A stretch of 35,829 bases of DNA from Methylobacterium phyllostachyos (lineage in GTDB: Bacteria > Pseudomonadota > Alphaproteobacteria > Rhizobiales > Beijerinckiaceae), in contig NZ_FNHS01000028.1 in the NCBI RefSeq assembly GCF_900103445.1, forward strand, positions 1 to 35,829, read 5' to 3'. Below the pieces are notes generated by a model. It searched no databases and was not told the origin of the DNA. It saw only the letters and a program-made list of their open reading frames with translations. This document shows, piece by piece, positions 1 to 8,510 of the stretch. The translations under genes were made by a program, and so were the position numbers. Position 1 is the stretch's first letter, and the number at the start of each line of letters is the position of its first letter.

Positions 1-105
1 ATAAACAGACCAGCAGCAGACGCTGCCACCAACATGCTTGCCGAACACAGCACTCGACGTCGCAGCACCCTGCGCCGCCAAGTGCCAAAACAATTGCGAT
101 GCGCC

Positions 106-224
106 GGTCTGGTGGCCTGAGCGGCGTGCCCAGAACCCGATCCCATCTCGAACTCGGCCGTTAAACACGCCAGCGCCCATGGTACTGTGTCTCAAGACAC
201 GGGAGAGTCGGTCGCCGCCAGACC
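106..224 (+). rRNA. rrf: 5S ribosomal RNA
   Basis: The terminal stem is visible: GGTCTGG at 106-112 pairs with CCAGACC at 218-224. Between them are the conserved 5S segments CCCGATCCCATCTCGAACTC and GTTAAACACGCCAGCGCC. The length of about 119 nt is normal for 5S. Bases 1-105 would be the 23S-5S spacer; no 23S sequence is recognisable in them. No tRNA-fMet follows before the terminator. Confidence 0.95.
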
Positions 225-293
225 CGCACATCGCAATCGAACGCGCACACCGCTCACACGAGCCTGCGCCATTCCCTCAACACGATTTCTCCG

Positions 294-333
294 ACGCAAA
301 CAGGCCGCCCCTCACGGGGCGGCCTGTTTGCGT
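294..333 (+). terminator. rRNA operon terminator hairpin
   Basis: A perfect 18-bp inverted repeat: ACGCAAACAGGCCGCCCC at 294-311 pairs with its complement at 316-333 across a TCAC loop. The A-rich outer left arm and the T-containing right arm (CTGTTTGCG) make it work in either direction. It lies 70 nt after the 5S gene, so it most likely ends the rRNA transcript. Confidence 0.8.
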
Positions 334-503
334 TCGTGCCTGTGGGATCGGACGAGTCTTGCCGGAAAGTCATCTGCCCGCGACCCTCCCGTAATCGGCG
401 GCCGTTCAGAGTCTCGGCACCACCGAACCGCGCTGCGGATCGGTTGGACGAAGCCGCAAACGAACCTCGCGCCCTCCGAGGTTTTTCACGCGTCGCTTCG
501 GAG

Positions 504-537
504 CGGGCCGGGACCCGTGCCCCGCGGTCCCGGCCCG
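504..537 (+). terminator. second strong GC hairpin upstream of the response regulator
   Basis: A perfect 12-bp stem, CGGGCCGGGACC at 504-515 against 526-537, with a 10-nt loop and TTCACTTC after it. It has no real T tract. It may be a back-up terminator for the rRNA operon or a leader hairpin for the two-component operon. Bases 334-503 otherwise show no gene that I can support. Confidence 0.45.
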
Positions 538-626
538 TTCACTTCGCGAGAGGGGAGGGGAGTGGCTTGACCATGCTGAGCGAGTCCCGTTCCCCCGATC
601 CGCGCGGCGCGCTATGGACCGGATCC

Positions 627-1322
627 ATGCGACTTCTCATCATCGAGGACGACCGGGAAGCGGCGGCCTATCTGGTCAAGGCGTTCCGGGAAACCGGCCA
701 CGTCGCCGATTGCGCGCATGACGGGCTGGACGGCTATGCGCTGGCCCGCGAGGGCGCCTACGACGTGCTGATCGTCGATCGCATGCTACCTAAGCTGGAT
801 GGTCTGTCGCTGGTTCGCTCCCTGCGCGAGCAGAAGGTGGCGACGCCGGTCCTGATCCTGTCGGCACTGGGTCAGGTCGATGATCGGGTGAAGGGGTTAC
901 GCGCCGGCGGCGACGATTACCTGCCGAAACCCTACGCGTTCTCGGAACTGCTCGCCCGCACCGAGGCCCTGGCCCGGCGGCAGATCGGATCGGGCACCGC
1001 GGAAGAGACCCGCTATCGCGTCGGTGATCTGGAACTCGACCGGTTGTCACACCGCGTCACCCGGTCCGGACGGGAGATCCCTCTGCAGCCTCGGGAATTT
1101 CGGCTCCTCGAATACCTGATGCGCCATGCCGGCCAGGTGGTGACCCGCACCATGCTGCTGGAGCACGTCTGGGATTACCATTTCGATCCGCAGACCAACG
1201 TCATCGACGTCCATGTCTCGCGCCTCCGCGGCAAGCTCGACAAGGGCTTCCCATCCCCGGTCATCCATACGGTCCGGGGCGCCGGCTATGTGCTGCGTGT
1301 CGATGAGGGCGGCGCCGGGTGA
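627..1322 (+). CDS. OmpR/PhoB-family response regulator
   Basis: A 231-residue DNA-binding response regulator, a normal length for the family. The receiver domain (about 1-115) begins MRLLIIEDD with the acidic pocket, has the phospho-acceptor Asp51 in DVLIVDRMLP, and the conserved Lys in DDYLPKPY. The C-terminal winged helix (about 130-228) contains the YRVGDLELD strand, LTPREF-like LQPREFRLLEYL, the VVTRTMLLEHVW helix, the NVIDVHVSRLRGKLD recognition region and the IHTVRGAGYVL wing. It should be phosphorylated by the kinase that overlaps it downstream and then bind DNA as a dimer. The start is uncertain: ATG 573 in the same frame has a better ribosome-binding site (AGGGGAGGGGAG) and would add 18 residues, but family alignment favours 627. 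The closest characterised groups are metal- or antibiotic-responsive regulators such as CzcR; the signal here is not evident. Confidence 0.93.
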   Translation: MRLLIIEDDREAAAYLVKAFRETGHVADCAHDGLDGYALAREGAYDVLIVDRMLPKLDGLSLVRSLREQKVATPVLILSALGQVDDRVKGLRAGGDDYLPKPYAFSELLARTEALARRQIGSGTAEETRYRVGDLELDRLSHRVTRSGREIPLQPREFRLLEYLMRHAGQVVTRTMLLEHVWDYHFDPQTNVIDVHVSRLRGKLDKGFPSPVIHTVRGAGYVLRVDEGGAG

Positions 1323-2791
1323 ACCGCTTTCCCGCCGACGCGATGAGTCTCCCCGAGACCGGCGCGGCGCGCGTCCAGAAACTGTTTCGCACCACCGCGT
1401 TCAAGCTGTCGCTCGCCTATCTGGCGATCTTCACGCTCTGCGCCTTCCTGGCACTCGGCTACGTCGCCTGGAACGCGCGTGCGGTGCTGGATGACCAGAT
1501 CGTCTCAACGATCGACGCCGAGATCAACGGTTTGTCGGAGCAGTATAACTCCGGTGGTCTGCGCCGGCTGATCAGCGTCGTCGAGCGGCGCTCGCGGGAG
1601 CCGGGCGCCTCCCTCTACCTCGTCACCACGGCCGGAGGCGATCACGTCGTCGGGAATGTCGGCTACGTTCCGGCAGCAATCCTGGCGACGCCCGGCCAGA
1701 GCGAGACCCGCTACGGCCGCAACGATTCCAATGCCGAGGCCCATCGGGCGATCGTTCGGGTCTTCACCCTGCCGGGGGGCTTCCGGCTCCTCGTCGGCCG
1801 GGACACGGAGGAGCGCGACCGCCTGCGCGCCGTGATCGGCCGGGCCTTCGGCACATCCGTCGCCGCCGTGGTCGTCCTCGGGGTCATCGGCGGCTGGCTC
1901 GCGGCGAGTCGCGTCCTGCGCCGGGTCGATGCCATGACGCAGACCACCCGGGCCATCATGGCGGGGGACCTTGACGGGCGCCTGCATGTCGCGGGCAACG
2001 GCGACGAACTCGATCGCCTCGCGTTGAGCCTCAACCAGATGCTGGAGCGAATCAGCGAGCTGATGCGCGGGATGCGCGACGTTTCCGACAACATCGCCCA
2101 TGATCTCAAGACGCCTCTCACCCGCCTGCGCAACCGCGCCGACGAAGCCCTGCGCCGGCCCTCGACGCCGGATGAGCTGCGCGCCGCCCTCGACGCCGTG
2201 ATCGAGGAGGGCGACGGGCTGATCCGGATCTTCAACGCGCTGCTGATGATCGCCAGGCTTGAAGCCGGGAGCGCCCGCGAGATCATGGCGCCCCTCGACC
2301 TCGGCGCCACCGCCCGCGGGGTGGCCGAGCTCTACGAAGCCCTCGCCGAGGACCAGGGCTTTACCCTGGATGTCACGGCGCAGGACGGGGTCGTGGTAGA
2401 GGCCAACCGCGAGCTGATCGGGCAGGCGCTCGCCAACCTCGTCGATAACGCCCTGAAATACGGTGCCCCGCCGGACGGGGGGGCGGGTCGGATCGCCGTC
2501 GCGGTCTGGCGCGACGGTGAGCTCGCCCGTCTGGCGGTTTCCGACAGCGGACCTGGCATTCCCGAGGGCGAGCGCACGCATGTGCTCGCGCGATTCGTCC
2601 GTCTGGAGCAGTCCCGGTCGCGTCCAGGGCTTGGGGTTGGTCTCAGCCTCGTCAACGCCGTCGTGCGGCTCCACCGGGGCGCTCTGCATTTGCTCGACAA
2701 CGAACCCGGCCTGCGTGTGGAAGTCGTGTTGCCGCTCGCCCAAGGCGATGCAGTCGGCGCGATCGATCTCGAAAGATCAGAGGCTCGATAA
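1319..2791 (+). CDS. sensor histidine kinase (HAMP/HisKA/HATPase)
   Basis: A 490-residue membrane sensor kinase, translationally coupled to the regulator: its GTG start overlaps the upstream TGA by 4 nt. ATG 1343 is an alternative start 8 codons later. TM1 lies at about 24-46 (LAYLAIFTLCAFLALGYVAW), followed by a periplasmic sensor loop to about 175, TM2 (about 178-200, VAAVVVLGVIGGWLA) and a HAMP linker. The H box DNIAHDLKTPLTRLR carries the phospho-acceptor His261. The ATPase domain shows the N box LANLVDNALKYG, the G1 box DSGPGIPEGE and a G2-like GVGLSLV. It would autophosphorylate and pass the phosphate to Asp51 of the partner. The periplasmic domain has no motif that I recognise, so the stimulus is unknown. 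The two genes sit directly after the rRNA operon. Confidence 0.93.
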   Translation: MNRFPADAMSLPETGAARVQKLFRTTAFKLSLAYLAIFTLCAFLALGYVAWNARAVLDDQIVSTIDAEINGLSEQYNSGGLRRLISVVERRSREPGASLYLVTTAGGDHVVGNVGYVPAAILATPGQSETRYGRNDSNAEAHRAIVRVFTLPGGFRLLVGRDTEERDRLRAVIGRAFGTSVAAVVVLGVIGGWLAASRVLRRVDAMTQTTRAIMAGDLDGRLHVAGNGDELDRLALSLNQMLERISELMRGMRDVSDNIAHDLKTPLTRLRNRADEALRRPSTPDELRAALDAVIEEGDGLIRIFNALLMIARLEAGSAREIMAPLDLGATARGVAELYEALAEDQGFTLDVTAQDGVVVEANRELIGQALANLVDNALKYGAPPDGGAGRIAVAVWRDGELARLAVSDSGPGIPEGERTHVLARFVRLEQSRSRPGLGVGLSLVNAVVRLHRGALHLLDNEPGLRVEVVLPLAQGDAVGAIDLERSEAR

Positions 2792-2914
2792 GGCGAAGCG
2801 CTCCGCTGTCCTTCCTGGGGACAAGGATCGCTTACATACTGGCCCTGACCCGATGTCACATTTCTAAGATCTGAATCTGCCACCTGAGCCACGAGCTCAA
2901 AGCTTGGCAGCCCG

Positions 2915-4045
2915 ATGAACGCATCCGAGACCCTCTATCCCTCCGGCGAGGCATCGGTCCTCGTTCTTCAGGGCGGTGGTGCGCTCGGATCCTATCAGGC
3001 TGGCATCTACGAAGCGCTCGCTGCGCATCAGACGGTGATCGATTGGGTCGCCGGCATCTCGATCGGGGCGATCAACGCGGCGCTGATCGCCGGCAACCCG
3101 CCGGATCGACGTGTCCCCCGGCTGCGGGAATTCTGGGAGCTGGTCTCCTCGGGCCTGACGGCGAAGCCGTTCGTCCCCGGCGAACAGGCGCGCGCTGCGT
3201 TCAACGAGATGTCCGCGGCCTGGATCGCGACCTTCGGCGTGCCGGGATTCTTCATGCCGCGCGTTCCGCCCGCGACCCTCTACCCGCCCGGCGCCCCGGA
3301 GGCGCTCAGCCTCTACGATACCGGTGCCCTGAAGGGCACCTTGGAGCGGCTCGTCGATTTCGACCGGATCAACAGAGGCGAGGTGCGGCTCAGCGTCGGG
3401 GCCGTGAATGTCCGCTCGGGCAACTTCATCTATTTCGACACCCGGACCGACCGAATCGGCCCGGAACACATCATGGCCTCGGGGGCGCTGCCGCCGGGCT
3501 TCCCGCCGGTGATCATCGACGGTGAGGCCTATTGGGACGGCGGCCTCGTCTCGAACACGCCCCTCGATTACGTGCTCGATACCGAACGCCAGCGTGATCT
3601 CGTCGTCTACCAGGTCGATCTGTTCTCGGCTCAGGGGGCGATGCCGCGCACCCTGGTCGAGGCCGCCGAGCGTGAGAAAGACATCCGCTATTCGAGCCGG
3701 ACCCGGCTCAACACCGATAAGAACATCGAGATTCGCAAGGCCAAGCGCGCCATGCGGCGGCTGATCGAGACGCTGCCGCCGGAGATGCAGGCCGACGATG
3801 ACGTAACCTTCCTGCGTCAGGTCACCCGCCAGAACTTCATCACGATGATGCAGCTGATCTACCGGCAGAAGAGCTACGAGGGAAACTCGAAGGATTACGA
3901 GTTCTCCCGGGCGACGATGCTGGAGCATTGGCAGGCCGGACACGACGATGCGGTCCGGTCCCTGCGCCACCGCCGGTGGCGTGAGCGGGCCCACAACGAG
4001 GACGGCGTCGCCGTCTTCGACCTCAGCCGGCACGCCCGCGATTGA
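2915..4045 (+). CDS. patatin-like phospholipase with C-terminal DUF3734-type region
   Basis: A 376-residue patatin-family acyl hydrolase. The oxyanion loop GGGALGSYQAG is at 20-30, the nucleophile is Ser49 in GISIG, and the catalytic Asp sits in the motif YWDGGLVSNTPL near residue 209. The stretch after about 280 (KNIEIRKAKRAMRRLIETLP to the end) resembles the DUF3734 extension of bacterial patatins. No signal peptide is seen, so it is probably cytoplasmic and may hydrolyse phospholipid, neutral lipid or polyhydroxyalkanoate-like esters. It is followed 63 nt later by acetoacetate decarboxylase and then 3-hydroxybutyrate dehydrogenase. I recall this trio in other alphaproteobacteria, and it suggests a role in PHB or ketone-body turnover (inference). 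The ribosome-binding site in front of ATG 2915 is weak. Confidence 0.88.
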   Translation: MNASETLYPSGEASVLVLQGGGALGSYQAGIYEALAAHQTVIDWVAGISIGAINAALIAGNPPDRRVPRLREFWELVSSGLTAKPFVPGEQARAAFNEMSAAWIATFGVPGFFMPRVPPATLYPPGAPEALSLYDTGALKGTLERLVDFDRINRGEVRLSVGAVNVRSGNFIYFDTRTDRIGPEHIMASGALPPGFPPVIIDGEAYWDGGLVSNTPLDYVLDTERQRDLVVYQVDLFSAQGAMPRTLVEAAEREKDIRYSSRTRLNTDKNIEIRKAKRAMRRLIETLPPEMQADDDVTFLRQVTRQNFITMMQLIYRQKSYEGNSKDYEFSRATMLEHWQAGHDDAVRSLRHRRWRERAHNEDGVAVFDLSRHARD

Positions 4046-4108
4046 GACGAATCTGACGGAAGCCGGGGCGGACCGATCGCCCCGGTACGGACGAGCGGAG
4101 GCTTGACC

Positions 4109-4852
4109 ATGACCCGCGACGAGATCCTGTCCACGACCTCGATGCCCGCCTTCAGCCCGAGCTACCCGCGTGGGCCCTACCGGTTCCGCCAGCGCGAGTA
4201 CCTGATCATCACCTACGAGACCGATCCGGCCGCCCTGCGCCGGGCGCTGCCGGAGCCGCTGGAGCCGCACCCGGACAATCTCGTCTTCTACGAGTGGATG
4301 AAGATGCCCGATTCCTCAGGCTTCGGCGATTACGAGGAGAGCGGCAGCGGCGCCTATGCCTTCCACGACGGCGAGCCGTGCAACTTCTCGATCCAGATGT
4401 ACCTCGACGACGAGCCGCCGATCACGGCCGGCCGCGAGATCTGGGGCTTCCCGAAGAAGTGGGGCCAGCCCCAGCTCAAGCTCATGAAGGATACGCTCAC
4501 CGGCACGCTGTTCTACGACGAGGAGCGGGTCGCCATGGGCACGATGACCTACAAGCACGAGAGCCTGGAGCACGATCTCGGTTCCGTCCGGGAGGGGCTG
4601 CGCAAGCTCAACGTCAACCTGAAGCTCCTGCCGGATGTCGACGGCCGGCCGAAGGTCGCCCAACTCGTGGGTTACCGTCTGGAAGACATCACCGTGCATG
4701 GCGCCTGGAACGGCGAGGGCCGGCTCGACCTGATCCCGCATGTGAATTGCCGCGTCGCCGACCTGCCGGTGCGCCGGATCGTCGGGGCGCGCCACATGGT
4801 CGTGGACTTCACCCTCCCGTACGGCACAGTGCTGCACGACTATCTCGCCTGA
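4109..4852 (+). CDS. adc: acetoacetate decarboxylase
   Basis: A 247-residue acetoacetate decarboxylase, which turns acetoacetate into acetone and CO2 through a Schiff base on lysine. The active-site segment EIWGFPKKWG carries Lys116, equivalent to the catalytic Lys115 of the Clostridium enzyme, followed by the second lysine that lowers its pKa. The length matches the family. The start was set at ATG 4109 because GCGGAGG lies 7 nt upstream; TTG 4103 in the same frame is less likely. It sits 63 nt after the patatin gene and 30 nt before the dehydrogenase, so the three are probably one operon. Confidence 0.92.
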   Translation: MTRDEILSTTSMPAFSPSYPRGPYRFRQREYLIITYETDPAALRRALPEPLEPHPDNLVFYEWMKMPDSSGFGDYEESGSGAYAFHDGEPCNFSIQMYLDDEPPITAGREIWGFPKKWGQPQLKLMKDTLTGTLFYDEERVAMGTMTYKHESLEHDLGSVREGLRKLNVNLKLLPDVDGRPKVAQLVGYRLEDITVHGAWNGEGRLDLIPHVNCRVADLPVRRIVGARHMVVDFTLPYGTVLHDYLA

Positions 4853-4882
4853 TCGCAGGCCCGCACAGATCCGGAGGTTGCC

Positions 4883-5668
4883 ATGACGCTCAAGACCAGG
4901 ACCGCCCTCGTCACCGGCTCGACCAGCGGGATCGGGCTCGCCATCGCCCGGGCCTTCGCCGCCGAGGGGGCCAACATCGTGCTCAACGGCTTCGGCAAGC
5001 CGGAGGAGATCGAACAGGCCCGCACCGCCATCGAGTCGGAGTTCGGGGTGCGCGCCCTCTATTCCGGGGCCGACATGTCGAAGCCGGCCGAGATCGGCGC
5101 GATGGTCCGGGACGCGCAGGAGTGCTTCGGGTCCCTCGATGTGTTGGTCAACAATGCCGGCATCCAGTTCGTCTCGCCGATCGAGGAGTTCCCAACTGAG
5201 AAGTGGGAGCAGATCATCGCGATCAACCTGTCCTCGGCCTTCCACGCGATGCATGCCGCGATCCCCGGCATGAAGGCACGGGGTTGGGGGCGGATCATCA
5301 ACACCGCCTCGGCCCATTCGCTGGTGGCCTCGCCGTTCAAGTCGGCCTACGTCGCCGCCAAGCACGGCATCGCCGGCCTGACCAAGACGGCGGCGCTGGA
5401 ACTCGCGCCCCACAAGGTCACGGTGAACTGCATCTCGCCGGGCTACGTCTGGACGCCCCTCGTGGAAGCGCAGATCCCCGACACGATGAAGGCCCGTAAT
5501 CTCACCAAGGAGCAGGTGATCGAGGAGGTGCTGCTCAAGGCGCAGCCGACCAAGGAATTCGTCACGGTCGATCAGGTCGCCGCCCTCGCGGTGTTCCTGT
5601 GTTCCGACGCGGCGAGCCAGATTACCGGCGCCAACATCCCGATGGATGGTGGCTGGACGGCGCAGTAG
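4883..5668 (+). CDS. bdhA: 3-hydroxybutyrate dehydrogenase (SDR)
   Basis: A 261-residue short-chain dehydrogenase that interconverts D-3-hydroxybutyrate and acetoacetate with NAD. The Rossmann motif TGSTSGIG is at 11-18, the NNAG motif is in LVNNAGIQF, and the catalytic Ser/Tyr/Lys lie in the segment ASAHSLVASPFKSAYVAAK. The region PAAHKVTVNCISPGYVWTPL-like and the C-terminal ITGANIPMDGGWTAQ are typical of bacterial BdhA. GGAGG lies 7 nt before the ATG. With the upstream decarboxylase it gives 3-hydroxybutyrate to acetoacetate to acetone, or the reverse first step into storage polymer metabolism. Confidence 0.93.
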   Translation: MTLKTRTALVTGSTSGIGLAIARAFAAEGANIVLNGFGKPEEIEQARTAIESEFGVRALYSGADMSKPAEIGAMVRDAQECFGSLDVLVNNAGIQFVSPIEEFPTEKWEQIIAINLSSAFHAMHAAIPGMKARGWGRIINTASAHSLVASPFKSAYVAAKHGIAGLTKTAALELAPHKVTVNCISPGYVWTPLVEAQIPDTMKARNLTKEQVIEEVLLKAQPTKEFVTVDQVAALAVFLCSDAASQITGANIPMDGGWTAQ

Positions 5669-5742
5669 AGCGCCCTCTGCCGAAGCGGATGCCGGTTCGG
5701 CGCAAGAGCGCGTGTCACGACGAAAGCTTCAGCGACAGATCC

Positions 5743-5775
5743 GGCCCCGCCCGCGATATCGGGCGGGGCCGTTTT
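5743..5775. terminator. bidirectional terminator between bdhA and the CsbD gene
   Basis: An 11-bp perfect GC stem, GGCCCCGCCCG at 5743-5753 against 5760-5770, with a 6-nt loop and GTTTTC on the plus strand. It lies 75 nt after bdhA and just before the stop of the convergent minus-strand gene, so it can serve both. Confidence 0.85.
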
Positions 5776-5778
5776 CGA

Positions 5779-6156
5779 TCAGCGGCGGCCGTGGATCAGC
5801 AGGGCCAGCCCGTAGCCGACCGCACCCGCGATGAGCAGCGCGACCAGCGGGTTCTCCTCAACGCGGGCGCCGACGGCGGCGCTGCCGTCGCGCAGGTAGG
5901 AACCGCCGCGCTCGTAGGCATCGCTCGCATAGTCACCGGCGCGGTCATACACGTCGCCCGCGACGTCGCCGGCCCGATCGGCGACGTCGCGAGCCTTGTC
6001 CTTCACCTGTCCGTAAACGTTCTGCGCTTGGCCCTGCGCCTCGCGGAACCGCCCCTCGACCGAGTCCCGGTTCGAGCCGACGAAATCGCCAGCCGCGCCC
6101 TGAACCTTGCCGGCGGCCTCCTTGGCGCCGCCGACGATCCGATCCGTATCCACCAT
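5779..6156 (-). CDS. CsbD-family stress-associated small protein with C-terminal membrane segment
   Basis: A 125-residue protein. The N-terminus MVDTDRIVGGAKEAAGKVQG is the CsbD signature; CsbD is a sigma-B stress protein in Bacillus and is common in alphaproteobacteria. The middle (about 30-85) is a run of amphipathic repeats rich in Asp, Arg, Ala and Gly (DKARDVADRAGDVAGDVYDR). A single hydrophobic segment LVALLIAGAVGYGLALLI lies near the C-terminus, so it is likely tail-anchored in the inner membrane, like ElaB/YqjD-type proteins. The start at 6156 has AGGAGAG 7 nt upstream. Its function is unknown beyond the family link to stress. Confidence 0.85.
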   Translation of the reverse strand: MVDTDRIVGGAKEAAGKVQGAAGDFVGSNRDSVEGRFREAQGQAQNVYGQVKDKARDVADRAGDVAGDVYDRAGDYASDAYERGGSYLRDGSAAVGARVEENPLVALLIAGAVGYGLALLIHGRR

Positions 6157-6303
6157 GGCACTCTCCTGGGACGTGCGCGGCACCGAGACGGGGCGCCGCT
6201 CGATACGCCGTCGTCCTCGGAACGCGCGAGACCGGGTTTGTGCCCCCCACCTGCCGCGAAATTGTGCGCGCAGCCCCAGGAATCCGAGTTCGGACCGGCC
6301 GTA

Positions 6304-7290
6304 TCAGAGCCCGATCAATGCCGCGATGGCGGCCGCGCCCGCAGCCGGCGACGTCTCCCCCCGGGCTACGGCCGCCTCCGCCTCGGCGGTGCGGCGCCTA
6401 ACCTCCGGCGATCCGACGAGGCGCTGATGCAGGCGCTCGTCCACCAGCGCCCACATCCACTTCACGTCCTGGGTCCGGCGCTTCGCCTGGATCTCGCCGG
6501 TGGCGGTGAGCTTTTGCCGGTGATCGACGATCTTTGCCCACAGGGCGTCCAGCCGCAGATTGTGGAAGCCCGAAATCGTCACAACCGGCGGCGTCCAGGT
6601 CGCAGAGGCCGGCGTCAGGATGTGCAAGGCCGCCCGATACTCGGAGGCCGCCGCGTTGGCCCGCTGCTCGGCCTCGCCGGCATCGGCCTTGTTGACCGCG
6701 ATCATGTCGGCGAGTTCGAGGATTCCTTTCTTGATGCCCTGTAACTCGTCGCCCGCGCCCGGCAGCATCAGCACGAGGAAGAAGTCGGTGAGATCGGCCA
6801 CGGCCGTCTCGGATTGGCCGACGCCGACCGTCTCCACCAGGATCACGTCGAACCCGGCCGCCTCGCAGAGCAGCATGGTCTCGCGGGTCTTCGCCGCGAC
6901 GCCGCCGAGCGTGCCGGAGGACGGGGAGGGGCGGATGAAGGCGTTCGGATCGTGGGCGAGCCGGGCCATCCGGGTCTTGTCGCCCAGGATCGAGCCGCCG
7001 GTGCGCGAGGAGGACGGATCGACCGCCAGCACCGCCACCTTGTGACCCGCCGCCGTCAGGTTCGAGCCGAGGGCGTCGATGGTGGTCGATTTGCCGACGC
7101 CGGGAACGCCGGTGATCCCGACCCGGATCGCTTGGCCGGTCTGCGGCAGCACGGAATCGATCAGGGCGGCGGCGAGCGCCCGGTGATCGGCCCGTTTCGA
7201 CTCGGCCAGGGTGATGGCTCGGGCCAGGGCGGCGCGGTCGCCGCGCAGCAGGCGCTCGCGTAGGCTCTCGATGTCGATGGACGGCGTCAT
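6304..7290 (-). CDS. meaB: methylmalonyl-CoA mutase-associated GTPase MeaB
   Basis: A 328-residue G3E GTPase of the MeaB/ArgK family, the usual length. The Walker A motif is GITGVPGVGKST, Walker B/switch residues include VDPSSSRTGGSILGDKTRM, the ETVGVGQSE segment is present, and the base-recognition motif is AVNKAD. MeaB protects and reactivates adenosylcobalamin-dependent methylmalonyl-CoA or ethylmalonyl-CoA mutase, and in methylotrophs it is required for glyoxylate regeneration through the ethylmalonyl-CoA pathway. The mutase subunits are not adjacent here. The start at 7290 is supported by the family N-terminus; the region upstream is shared with the divergent lipoprotein gene. Confidence 0.93.
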   Translation of the reverse strand: MTPSIDIESLRERLLRGDRAALARAITLAESKRADHRALAAALIDSVLPQTGQAIRVGITGVPGVGKSTTIDALGSNLTAAGHKVAVLAVDPSSSRTGGSILGDKTRMARLAHDPNAFIRPSPSSGTLGGVAAKTRETMLLCEAAGFDVILVETVGVGQSETAVADLTDFFLVLMLPGAGDELQGIKKGILELADMIAVNKADAGEAEQRANAAASEYRAALHILTPASATWTPPVVTISGFHNLRLDALWAKIVDHRQKLTATGEIQAKRRTQDVKWMWALVDERLHQRLVGSPEVRRRTAEAEAAVARGETSPAAGAAAIAALIGL

Positions 7291-7471
7291 GGGCTCTTCA
7301 TGGCGGTGGCGTGGGCCGCCGTCGAGGGATAGCGCGGCCTGTGTCCCAGGCACAACACGCCGCACCATGCCCGTACTCCACAGCGAGCGGCGCCTCGCCC
7401 GCCTCCGGCCTGCCCCGCCACGGCCAAGATCCTGCGCCACGGAAGCGGCCCCGCCCGAGCGTACCCGGATC

Positions 7472-8500
7472 ATGTCGAGCCAGACCGTCTCACGTCGCGT
7501 CCTCCTCCGGTTCGGTGCCCTTGCGGGCGCCGCGTCTCTCGCCCCGTCGCTTGGCGGCTGCGTCACCGACGATCTCGGGACCGGCGCGGCCCTGCCCGAG
7601 AAGCAGTCGGCCCTCGACGTCATGCCGGTGCTGCTGGTGGCGACGACGCGCAAGCCCGTGGGCAACCCGCCGAAGCCCCCGTATTTCAACAGCGAGCGCG
7701 GCCGGGGCCTGAGCTTCGCCGAGGTGCGCCTCTCGCCCCCGGACCGGTCGCTGCTCGGGCAGGTGTCGTCGGTGATCACCGGCGACTGGACGATTGGCGC
7801 CGTGCCGAAGACCGAGACCGGACCCGGCGCCGCGCAGGCTTTCGCGCAGGCGGCCCTGGGGCGTGACGTGCTGATCTACGTCCACGGCTACCGCGAATCG
7901 TTCGAATCGGCCGCCGTCAGTGCGGCGCGGCTCTCGGACGGGATCCGCTTCCGCGGCGTCTCGGGCCTGTTCACGTGGCCCTCGGCGGCCGCGACCCTCG
8001 ACTACAATTACGACCGCGAGAGCGCCCTCTGGTCCCGGGATGCCTTCGAGGACCTTCTCAAGGCGCTCGCCGCCTCGCCGAGCGGCGGCCGCATCAACAT
8101 CGTGGCGCACTCGATGGGCACGCTCCTGACGCTGGAGACCCTGCGCATGCTGCGCGCCGAAGCCGGCGAGGCGGCGATGGGGCGGATCGGCGCCGTGGTG
8201 CTGGCCGCCCCCGACATCGATTTCGACCTGTTCTCCAACGGCGTGGCCCGGCTCGGCCCCGACGTCTCGAAGATCACCGTGATCTCGGCAACCAACGACC
8301 GGGCGCTGGAACTCTCCGCCGCTCTGGCCGGCGGCGTCCGTGCGGGCGCCGTGGACCGGTCGAAGCTGGAGGCGCTCGGCGTGCGCGTCGCCGACGCCTC
8401 CGATTACGCCGGCGGCCTCATCAACCACGACCTGTTCCTGTCGAACCCGGAGGTGCAGGGCGTGGTCAAGCGGGCCATCGCCCGCGGCGCCGGGGTCTGA
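7472..8500 (+). CDS. Tat-exported lipoprotein, alpha/beta hydrolase (COG4782/DUF900 type)
   Basis: A 342-residue protein. The N-terminus has a twin-arginine motif (SRRVLLRFG), a hydrophobic stretch and a lipobox-like LGGC, so it is probably a Tat-secreted lipoprotein. The hydrolase core begins with VMPVLLVATTR; DVLIYVHGYRESFESA is the HG oxyanion region and INIVAHSMGTLLTLE carries the nucleophilic Ser. This resembles the COG4782 (DUF900) esterase-like family, whose substrate is generally unknown. The conserved VVLAAPDIDFDLF follows, as in that family, and a late His (INHDLFL) may complete the triad. It is transcribed divergently from meaB and converges with the transglutaminase gene. The ribosome-binding site is weak. 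Confidence 0.85.
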   Translation: MSSQTVSRRVLLRFGALAGAASLAPSLGGCVTDDLGTGAALPEKQSALDVMPVLLVATTRKPVGNPPKPPYFNSERGRGLSFAEVRLSPPDRSLLGQVSSVITGDWTIGAVPKTETGPGAAQAFAQAALGRDVLIYVHGYRESFESAAVSAARLSDGIRFRGVSGLFTWPSAAATLDYNYDRESALWSRDAFEDLLKALAASPSGGRINIVAHSMGTLLTLETLRMLRAEAGEAAMGRIGAVVLAAPDIDFDLFSNGVARLGPDVSKITVISATNDRALELSAALAGGVRAGAVDRSKLEALGVRVADASDYAGGLINHDLFLSNPEVQGVVKRAIARGAGV

Positions 8501-8510
8501 AGCCCGGCGC

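Noticed and set aside
225..293. A tRNA-fMet after the 5S gene, as in some alphaproteobacteria
   Set aside because: No cloverleaf or T-loop sequence can be found in the 69 nt before the terminator.
1505..2743. A 412-codon minus-strand frame over the sensor kinase
   Set aside because: Antisense shadow; the plus strand encodes a complete histidine kinase.
2897..4270. A 457-codon minus-strand frame over the patatin gene
   Set aside because: Antisense shadow of a gene with intact catalytic motifs; no ribosome-binding site or recognisable domain.
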